From Spinacia oleracea (Eukaryota > Streptophyta > Magnoliopsida > Caryophyllales > Amaranthaceae), in contig NC_079489.1 in assembly GCF_020520425.1 (NCBI RefSeq), positions 93,910,810 through 93,974,809 on the forward strand: 64,000 bases of DNA, in the 5' to 3' direction. The notes below the pieces were generated by a model, which ran no database searches, was not told the DNA's origin, and worked only from the letters and a program-made list of their open reading frames with translations. Below, piece by piece: positions 56,681 to 64,000 of this stretch. Numbering within the stretch: the first letter of the stretch is position 1; the number at the start of each line of letters is the position of its first letter. The position numbers and the translations under genes were made by a program.

Positions 56681-59600
56681 TCAAAGCCATTCTCCAATAT
56701 GCTTGATTCCCATAGCTGCAGTGTGCGAGTTGTGCTTCGCTTGCGGCAGAGGTTTAGTTAATGGATCTGATATGTTGTCATCAGTTCCAATTTTGCTTAT
56801 CTCGACTTCTTTTCTTTCAACGAACTCTCGTAGAAGGTGAAATCTACGAAGTACATGCTTGACTCTCTGGTGGTGTCTAGGCTCTTTTGCCTGTGCAATA
56901 GCTCCGTTATTATCACAATACAGGGCTATTGGTCCTTTAATGGAGGGGACTACACCAAGTTCTCCTATGAACTTCCTTAGCCATATAGCTTCCTTTGCTG
57001 CTTCATGTGCAGCAATGTACTCCGCTTCAGTTGTAGAATCCGCAATGGTGCTTTGCTTAGCACTTTTCCAGCTTACTGCTCCTCCGTTGAGGCAGAAGAC
57101 AAACCCAGACTGTGATCTGAAATCATCTTTGTCGGTTTGGAAACTTGCGTCCGTATAGCCTTTAACAATTAATTCATCATCTCCACCATAGACCAGGAAG
57201 TCATCTTTGTGCCTTTTCAGGTACTTCAGAATATTCTTGGCAGCAGTCCAATGCGCCTCTCCTGGGTCTGACTGGTATCTGCTCGTAGCACTGAGTGCGT
57301 ACGCAACATCCGGGCGTGTACATATCATAGCATACATTATTGAACCAATCAATGATGCATATGGAATCCCATTCATTCGTCTACGCTCATCAAGTGTTTT
57401 TGGGCACTGAGTCTTGCTTAGAGTCATTCCATGAGACATGGGTAGGTAGCCTCGCTTGGAGTCCTCCATCTTGAACCTATCAAGCACCTTATTGATATAA
57501 GTGCTTTGACTAAGTCCAATCATCTTTTTAGATCTATCTCTGTAAATCTTGATGCCCAATATGTACTGTGCTTCTCCTAGATCCTTCATCGAAAAACATT
57601 TCCCAAGCCAAATCTTGACAGAGTTCAACATAGGAATGTCATTTCCGATAAGCAATATGTCGTCGACATATAATACTAGGAAAGCAATTTTGCTCCCACT
57701 GACCTTCTTGTATACACAAGATTCGTCCGCGTTCTTGATGAAACCAAAGTCACTGACTGCTTCATCAAAACGTATATTCCAGCTCCTGGATGCCTGCTTC
57801 AATCCGTAGATTGATTTCTTTAGCTTGCATACCTTTTTAGCATTCTTTGGATCCTCAAAACCTTCAGGCTGTGTCATAAACACAGTTTCTGTTAAAACGC
57901 CGTTTAAGAAAGCAGTTTTGACATCCATCTGCCATATTTCGTAATCGTAATATGCAGCGATTGCTAACATTATTCGAATAGACTTTAGCATTGCAACTGG
58001 TGAAAAGGTTTCATCGTAATCCACACCGTGGACTTGCCTGTAACCTTTTGCAACCAATCTAGCTTTGAAAACTTCAAGTTTCCCATCCTTGTCCTTTTTC
58101 AGTTTGAAAACCCATTTGCTTCCAATGGCTTGGTAGCCATCTGGCAAATCGACCAAATCCCATACTTGGTTTTCAGACATGGAGTCTAATTCAGATTGCA
58201 TGGCTTCTTGCCATTGCTTGGAGCTAGGGCTCGTCATAGCTTGCTTGTAAGTCGCAGGTTCATCACTTTCAAGTAATAGAACGTCATAGCTCTCGTTCGT
58301 CAAAATACCCAAGTACCTTTCCGGTTGAGATCTATATCTTTGCGATCTACGCGGGGTAACATTTCTAGATTGACCATGATTCTCACCAGATTCTTCTAAA
58401 GATCTCTGAGTTTCATCTTGAATGTCATCTTGAGCATTCTCTAGAGTTTGTTGTTCGACTCGAATTTCTTCGAGGTCTACTTTTCTCCCACTTGTCATTT
58501 TGGAAATGTGATCCTTCTCCAAAAAGACACCATCTCGAGCAACAAACACTTTGTTCTCAGATGTATTGTAGAAGTAATACCCCTTTGTTTCCTTTGGATA
58601 GCCCACAAGGATACATTTGTCAGATTTTGGATGAAGTTTGTCTGAAATTAATCGTTTGACGTATACTTCACATCCCCAAATCTTAAGAAAAGACACATTT
58701 GGAGGCTTTCCAAACCATAATTCGTATGGAGTCTTTTCGACAGCTTTAGACGGAGCTCTATTTATAGTGAGTGCAGCTGTATTTAGTGCATGTCCCCAAA
58801 ATTCTAATGGAAGTTCGGCCTGACCCATCATTGACCTGACCATGTCTAGCAAGGTTCTGTTCCTCCGTTCTGACACACCGTTCCATTGTGGTGTTCCAGG
58901 AGGAGTCAATTCTGATAGAATTCCACATTCTTTCAGATGGTCATCAAATTCATAGCTCAGATATTCACCGCCTCTATCAGACCGCAGTGCCTTGATCTTC
59001 TTGCCTAATTGATTCTCTACTTCACTCTGAAATTCCTTGAATTTGTCAAAGGATTCAGACTTATGCTTCATTAGGTAGACATAACCATACCTACTGAAGT
59101 CATCAGTGAAAGTGATAAAGTAGCTGAAACCACCTCTAGCATTTGTACTCATTGGTCCACATACATCTGTATGGATTAAACCCAATAGTTCATTTGCTCT
59201 TTCTCCAACTTTAGAGAAAGGTTGCTTTGTCATTTTGCCAAGTAAACATGATTCGCATTTACCATAATCCTCTAAGTTAAATGGTTCTAGAATTCCTTCC
59301 CTTTGAAGTCTTTCTAAGCGTTTCAAGTTTATATGGCCTAATCGACAATGCCACAGATAGGTGAGATCTGAATCATCCTTTTTGGCCTTTTTGGTATTTA
59401 TGTTATATACTTGTTTGTCGTGATCTAATAAATAAAGTCCATTGACTAATCTAGCAGATCCATAAAACATCTCTTTAAAATAAAACGAACAACTATTGTC
59501 TTTTATTATAAAGGAAAATCCCTTAGCATCTAAGCAAGAAACTGAAATGATGTTTTTAGTAAGACTTGGAACATGGAAACATTCTTCCAGTTCCAAAACT

Positions 59601-60646
59601 AGCCCGGAGGGCAACGACAAATAGTAAGTTCCTACAGCTAATGCAGCAATCCGTGCTCCATTTCCCACTCGTAGGTCGACTTCACCCTTGCTTAACTTTC
59701 TACTTCTTCTTAGTCCCTGTGGATTGGAACATAAGTGTGAGCCACAACCTGTATCTAATACCCAAGAAGTTGAATTAGCAAGTATACAGTCTATAACGAA
59801 AATACCTGAAGATGGAACGACTGTTCCGTTCTTCTGATCTTCCTTTAGCTTCAAGCAATCTCTCTTCCAATGCCCCTTCTTCTTGCAGTAGAAGCATTCG
59901 GATTCAGAAGTGGGTTGACTGACCTTCCTCTTTGCAGATTTGGCGCCAGTTTGCTTAGTTGGGCTGGCCTTGTTGCCACCTTTCTTAGCATTCCTCTTCT
60001 TTCCAGATTTCTTGAACTTGCCCCCACGCACCATAAGCACATCATGCTTATCACTTTTGAGCGTCTTTTCAGCGGTCTTCAGCATACCGTGAAGCTCAGT
60101 GAGCGTTTTGTCCAGACTATTCATATTGTAGTTCAGTTTGAACTGATCATACCCGCTATGAAGAGAATGGAGGATGGTGTCTATAGCCATTTCCTGAGAA
60201 AATTGCTGATCCAGCCGACTCATATTCTCAATGAGTCCAATCATTTTGAGAACATGTGGACTTACGGGCTCGCCTTTCTTAAGCTTGGTCTCAAGAATTT
60301 GCCTATGAGTCTCGAATCTTTCGACTCGAGCCAGATCTTGGAACATGTTCTTCAACTCACTGATGATTGTGAAAGCATCTGAGTTGATGAACGTTTTCTG
60401 CAGATCCGCACTCATGGTGGCGAGCATTAGACATTTCACATCCTTGTTGGCATCAATCCAACGATTGAGGGCTGCCTGAGTGACCCCGTCGCCTGCAGCT
60501 TCGGGCATCGCCTCATCTAGGACATACTCCTTTTCTTCCTGCATAAGAACTATTTGCAAGTTCCTTTGCCAGTCAAGGAAGTTTTTCCCGTTCAACTTCT
60601 CCTTTTCGAGAATTGATCGAATGTTGAATGAATTGTTGTTTGCCAT
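56681..60646 (-). CDS. Copia Gag-Pol polyprotein, intact (1321 aa)
   Basis: I choose ATG at 60646 (MANNNSFNIRS), since copia Gag proteins start this way; the frame extends 31 codons upstream to 60739 with an unrelated hydrophobic lead. Counting from that Met: Gag with a UBN2-type region about 1-200; CCHC knuckle CFYCKKKGHWKRDC about 251-264; protease DTG about 298-300; integrase HHCC about 433-467 and catalytic D494, D557 and E593 with NGVSERRNRT; reverse transcriptase KARLVAKGYRQ about 862 and YVDD 993-996; RNase H YTDASF about 1164 and TEAEYIA about 1206; the end is MGIKHIGEWL. The order protease-integrase-RT-RNase H defines Ty1/copia; the single frame without stops is full length. The clade is perhaps Tork/Angela-like, unproven. 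There is no envelope gene. Confidence 0.96.
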   Translation of the reverse strand: MANNNSFNIRSILEKEKLNGKNFLDWQRNLQIVLMQEEKEYVLDEAMPEAAGDGVTQAALNRWIDANKDVKCLMLATMSADLQKTFINSDAFTIISELKNMFQDLARVERFETHRQILETKLKKGEPVSPHVLKMIGLIENMSRLDQQFSQEMAIDTILHSLHSGYDQFKLNYNMNSLDKTLTELHGMLKTAEKTLKSDKHDVLMVRGGKFKKSGKKRNAKKGGNKASPTKQTGAKSAKRKVSQPTSESECFYCKKKGHWKRDCLKLKEDQKNGTVVPSSGIFVIDCILANSTSWVLDTGCGSHLCSNPQGLRRSRKLSKGEVDLRVGNGARIAALAVGTYYLSLPSGLVLELEECFHVPSLTKNIISVSCLDAKGFSFIIKDNSCSFYFKEMFYGSARLVNGLYLLDHDKQVYNINTKKAKKDDSDLTYLWHCRLGHINLKRLERLQREGILEPFNLEDYGKCESCLLGKMTKQPFSKVGERANELLGLIHTDVCGPMSTNARGGFSYFITFTDDFSRYGYVYLMKHKSESFDKFKEFQSEVENQLGKKIKALRSDRGGEYLSYEFDDHLKECGILSELTPPGTPQWNGVSERRNRTLLDMVRSMMGQAELPLEFWGHALNTAALTINRAPSKAVEKTPYELWFGKPPNVSFLKIWGCEVYVKRLISDKLHPKSDKCILVGYPKETKGYYFYNTSENKVFVARDGVFLEKDHISKMTSGRKVDLEEIRVEQQTLENAQDDIQDETQRSLEESGENHGQSRNVTPRRSQRYRSQPERYLGILTNESYDVLLLESDEPATYKQAMTSPSSKQWQEAMQSELDSMSENQVWDLVDLPDGYQAIGSKWVFKLKKDKDGKLEVFKARLVAKGYRQVHGVDYDETFSPVAMLKSIRIMLAIAAYYDYEIWQMDVKTAFLNGVLTETVFMTQPEGFEDPKNAKKVCKLKKSIYGLKQASRSWNIRFDEAVSDFGFIKNADESCVYKKVSGSKIAFLVLYVDDILLIGNDIPMLNSVKIWLGKCFSMKDLGEAQYILGIKIYRDRSKKMIGLSQSTYINKVLDRFKMEDSKRGYLPMSHGMTLSKTQCPKTLDERRRMNGIPYASLIGSIMYAMICTRPDVAYALSATSRYQSDPGEAHWTAAKNILKYLKRHKDDFLVYGGDDELIVKGYTDASFQTDKDDFRSQSGFVFCLNGGAVSWKSAKQSTIADSTTEAEYIAAHEAAKEAIWLRKFIGELGVVPSIKGPIALYCDNNGAIAQAKEPRHHQRVKHVLRRFHLLREFVERKEVEISKIGTDDNISDPLTKPLPQAKHNSHTAAMGIKHIGEWL

Positions 60647-61409
60647 ATTAAAAACTACAATTGAAAAGAATAAACAAATAAATAACCATTCACAGTTTCT
60701 CTTAATAAACTTAAATTCTAGCATACATGCATAATTCAATGTTTATTAAGCATTTTATTCAAGTTATGTGTTCCGGCAGGTGTGAATAAAATGATTCCAA
60801 GATCCTAAAATCATTGAAGAACTAAGCACAGTTTGTCGACTTAATCCTAGAACATTTAGGTAAGCAAAAGCCTTTTGCTAATAGTCTAGAAACTATTCTT
60901 GGTTGATAGGTACGTCTAAGAACTTATTAGGTAAACCTATCGAATTTGCCACGACATAAAAGGACTCCTTACTTATATCGTTGAGTTTCACCAAAACTAA
61001 CATGTACTCACAATTATTTGTGTACCTTGCCCCTTTAGGACCAATAAGTAACACCTCGCTGAGCGAAAACTATTACTAGATTGATGTAAAGGATATCCAA
61101 GCAAGTGTATATTTTGGCATGGCACCTTTTAACTCAATTTTTAAGTTTGGAACTTAAGGCTCTTACTATGTTGGTTAGATTTTAAGTGAACTAAAATCCT
61201 TAATCATGCAACATAATCAAGCTTTTGATCTCATGCATTTTAAGACATATTTAAAACAATAAATAACTTAAAACATGCATAAGATATTTGTGATCTAGTA
61301 TGGCCCGACTTTATCTTGAAGCTTTGACTTCAAAGTCCGTCTTGAAAATCTCCGTGGGAGGCACCATTTTCTTCAAATAGGATAAGCTATAACTAATTAC
61401 AACTATTTG

Positions 61410-61492
61410 ATGGTTCGCAGACCATATTTGAATTGAAAAATAACTTTGGTACTTTAGACCAATTACATTCAAATTAATGGTACGCAGACCAT
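61410..61492 (-). promoter_or_regulatory. Paired leader hairpins, element D
   Basis: ATGGTTCGCAGACCAT at 61410-61425 and ATGGTACGCAGACCAT at 61477-61492. The stem is conserved and one loop base differs in the first copy. Confidence 0.5.
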
Positions 61493-62094
61493 ATTTTCTA
61501 TCCTATTTGGGCCATACTAGTCACTTCATAACCTGCAAAACAGTACATATACAATATATACCATTCACCCATTCATTATCATGAATGGCCCACATAGCTG
61601 GTTAGTAAAACACATTATGCATCACGTAAACATTTGCAGCAATTAATCAAGGGCACCAATAATCTACCAATTATTCAGTCCTTATTAATTCTAATCAAGT
61701 TGTTTTAACCTTAAGGATTTGTAGACCTAATCAAGAGTTTATGACTAAAAAGCGCTCCCACTTAAACCAATAAATTCATATGCTTTACCAATTTTAAACA
61801 TAAAAATGTATTTCTAGTCCAACCGGAAACATACAAATTTAATTAAAATTTAAAGCTCATATCAATTTATAATTGAATCCAAAAATTTAATTTAATTTCA
61901 GTCGTATTTAAATTAATTCATGATTTTAATTTTAGTAAAATAATTAGAATAAATAACATTTATTATAATTATAATATTCAAAATTAAAATCCAAGAAAAT
62001 AATTCAAATTATTAATTTTAAAATTAATTAAAATTACGTGAACTGAAATTTTCAAATTAAACATTCAAAACGATCTAATCGTAACGCAAACACC

Positions 62095-62720
62095 CTACGC
62101 GTTGCACGCCCATGGGCCGTACGCACACAGCCATTGCTGGCCATGTGCGCGCAGCCCATGCGCTCGTCGCATAGCTGCTGCTTCCCTATCGCAAGCCTCC
62201 GCACGCATTGGTGCTCGCTGCGCGCGCCAGCGCTCATCGCACGCGAGCTATCGCTCGCAGTGCGCGCGCGCGACATCGCTCGCTGGGCGCGCGACATCGC
62301 TCGCTGGGCGCGCGAGCCATCGCTCGCTGGGCGCGCGACATCGCTCGCTGGGCGCGTGACATCGCTCGCTGTGCGCGTGAGCCATCGCTCGCTGGGGCGC
62401 GACATCGCTCGCTGGGCGGGCGACATCGCTCGATGTGCGCGCGAGTAATGCTGGGCGCAGCGCTCGTGGCACGCGAGCTTGCGCTCGCTGCGCGTGAGGC
62501 TGCGCGCTCTTGTGCGAGGCAGCGCGCGTTGTGGCGCAGCTCGCTTGCTGCCCACACGCGACTGCCTTGGCTCGCTCTTCGCCCATGGCCATTCGTTCAT
62601 TGCTCGTGGCACACGACACAAGGCAGGGCTGCTGCCTTGTGCTCGTGCACTACGCCCTTGCTCATTGCATTCGTGCCGCACGGGCGACGAGCTCCCTTGC
62701 TCGTCGTCGCATGCCCGCAT
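62095..62720. repeat. GC-rich short-period repeat block in leader of D
   Basis: The core 62200-62445 repeats GCGCGACATCGCTCGCTGG-type units, about 10 copies. It matches the block in A at its flanks, but the repeated units differ in sequence and number, as expected for an unstable tandem array. Confidence 0.75.
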
Positions 62721-63499
62721 TATACAACACCCCTTAAGGGTAACACGAAGCGTCCATTGCTTCGTGCGTGCAAGTTTTATGAACGAATCGCATAAAATTT
62801 AAAATTTATATTTAAAATTAATGACAAATTAATAAATAATATTAATTTCATAATTTTAGGGCGAAAAAATCGAAAATTTATTATCCAATTGATTTCCGAT
62901 TGATATGGATTCAAGTCTAGGTCATAAAAATTTAAAATTTATCGTAAATTTACAATTTTTATGGTGGTTTTTAATCATAGGTTTCTAATTAAATTACAAT
63001 TAATTATGAAAATCAAATTAATTCTAAATTATTCTAATTTTCAACAAATTAATCATAATTAATAATTAGATTGCATAATTAACAAGACTAGGCATTCAAA
63101 CTTGTTAAACATATGCAGTAGGTCAATCAAAAATTCAAGATTTATCAACAAGAATCGCAAATATTTAATTTAACATCTTAAATTTACGAAATTTTGCATT
63201 CGAAAAACTAAAACCTTCGAAAAGTCATAGTTAGGCTTCGAATTTGAGAATTCTGGGTTCGGCAGAAAAATACTATTTTTGTCAAAATTTTTAGAATGCC
63301 TTTTACATGCGGAATTGACACAAAAATCACTCAATTCGGATGAGTAACGAAGAAACTGCCGAAAAACTGCGTACGTATAATTAAATAAACGCAATTTGCA
63401 ATTAATTAACAATTACGAAAATTAATCACCCCTTTTAATTCTTGCAAATTTGTAATATTTAACCATGTTCATGCAATTTAGATTATGAAAATAATAAGG

Positions 63500-63513
63500 G
63501 GCTCGTGATACCA
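63500..63513 (-). other. Primer binding site of element D
   Basis: GGCTCGTGATACCA on the plus strand, identical to A and one base from the LTR. Confidence 0.75.
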
Positions 63514-63514
63514 C

Positions 63515-64000
63515 TGTTAGGTTATGATACATATGACAATTCATAAATCATGCGGAAAAACCATAAACCCAGGAATACATATTATTTACACATAATCATT
63601 TAGCATAGAATAGATGCATACTCTTTGTTGCGTGCCTTCCCTAGCTGCGCCCGAACCGAACAAGAACAAGTCTTTAGGACTCCAAGTGTCGTCCCTCCGT
63701 AGATAGTCCACAGCACGTCCGGATCCGCCTTAAGATTGACCAACTAGAATCGCCCTTAAGGTACTATTATTTTCGGCACTTTATAGGCAAATGTGTGACT
63801 GAATTTTTCTCTCAAAAACTCACTTTGAATACTTTGAAACTTGTGTTATAAATTGTGAGCCCTAGCCTCATATTTATAGCGGTATGGAAAGGGAATCGAA
63901 ATCCTATTCAGATACAAATTAATAAAACCTAGAATCCTACAAGAACTCTAATTTAATTAATTTATCAAATAGAATTAGGAATTTAATCATTAACCGAACT
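63515..64000 (-). repeat. 5' LTR of element D, partial
   Basis: The first 486 bases match 54441 onward closely, including the TATA box at 63871-63879. The rest is beyond the window. Confidence 0.92.

Larger units (their letters stand above)
60768..63499 (-). other. 5' leader of element D
   Basis: The leader has no credible gene. It is nearly identical to 5010-8087 of element A apart from the MITE there. It contains two hairpins and the GC-rich block 62095-62720. A minus-strand frame of 222 codons (62720-62052) crosses the block; its start is shared with A but the rest shifts frame, so it is unlikely to be a conserved protein. Confidence 0.65.
54441..64000 (-). mobile_element. Autonomous copia element D, 5' LTR cut by window end
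   Basis: The 3' LTR is 54441-55816, the purine tract follows at 55817, the single open Gag-Pol frame is 60646-56681, a leader of about 2.85 kb ends at the primer binding site 63500-63513, and the 5' LTR starts at 63515 and leaves the window. It is inserted in the RPA1 fragment; the left flank is TGCAA (54436-54440), which would be the target duplication. All coding motifs look intact, so it may be competent. Confidence 0.93.

Noticed and set aside
56681..60739. Upstream start at 60739 for the Gag-Pol frame
   Set aside because: The additional 31 residues are hydrophobic and unlike copia Gag; MANNNSF at 60646 is the expected start.
62052..62802. 222-codon and similar frames in the GC-rich block of D
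   Set aside because: Same reason; only the first dozen or so residues agree with A and then the frame shifts.

Overview
This window looks like repeat-rich nuclear DNA of a flowering plant, probably a eudicot. The evidence is one spliced R2R3-MYB gene, LTR retrotransposons primed by plant initiator-Met and Asp tRNAs, CACTA and Mutator-like DNA elements, and decayed pieces of plant genes. There are no bacterial-style operons. The species cannot be told from the sequence.

Layout from left to right. 1-9487: copia-type element A on the minus strand, with a decayed pol, a MULE-type MITE in its leader, and most of its 3' LTR cut off by the window start. 9488-12917: a CACTA (En/Spm) remnant with four in-phase exons of a Transposase_24-like protein and a terminal repeat cluster. 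13062-14420: imprecise CCGACCCG/CGGGTCGG repeats. 15271-17277: an intact three-exon R2R3-MYB gene of the subgroup 20 type, the only convincing host gene. 18282-19471 and 19472-29437: LTR fragments, the second split by complete element B (19974-29266, target duplication CTTTG, LTRs about 98.5% identical). 30642-31785: a MULE-like element with a 9-bp target duplication and a duplicated left end. 32411-43986: an Athila-like gypsy element C with gag and protease plus an ATHILA ORF-1-like reading frame but no reverse transcriptase or integrase. Its right LTR abuts an inverted LTR copy (43987-45485). 45486-51429: sequence beginning with a CACTA terminus, holding a tRNA-like gene and a broken long-chain acyl-CoA synthetase fragment. 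51435-52850: a solo LTR with target duplication GCTCG. 53877-54440: a broken RPA1 (replication protein A 70 kDa) fragment, cut by element D. 54441-64000: copia element D with an intact 1321-residue Gag-Pol.

The main biology is the relation between autonomous and non-autonomous elements. D encodes every copia enzyme. A shares nearly identical LTR, leader and 3' region with D, but its coding middle is strongly diverged, with abrupt changes at about 855 and 5010. B belongs to a related family; its LTRs are young while its pol is thoroughly ruined, so it probably moved by proteins supplied in trans. All three leaders carry a pair of short hairpins, one pair of bases of which has changed on both sides, which suggests a functional RNA element. 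Element C is a second partial-coding non-autonomous design, keeping gag and protease but not polymerase.

Percent identities and copy counts were made by eye. Isotype, clade and species assignments are limited by the lack of database searches.
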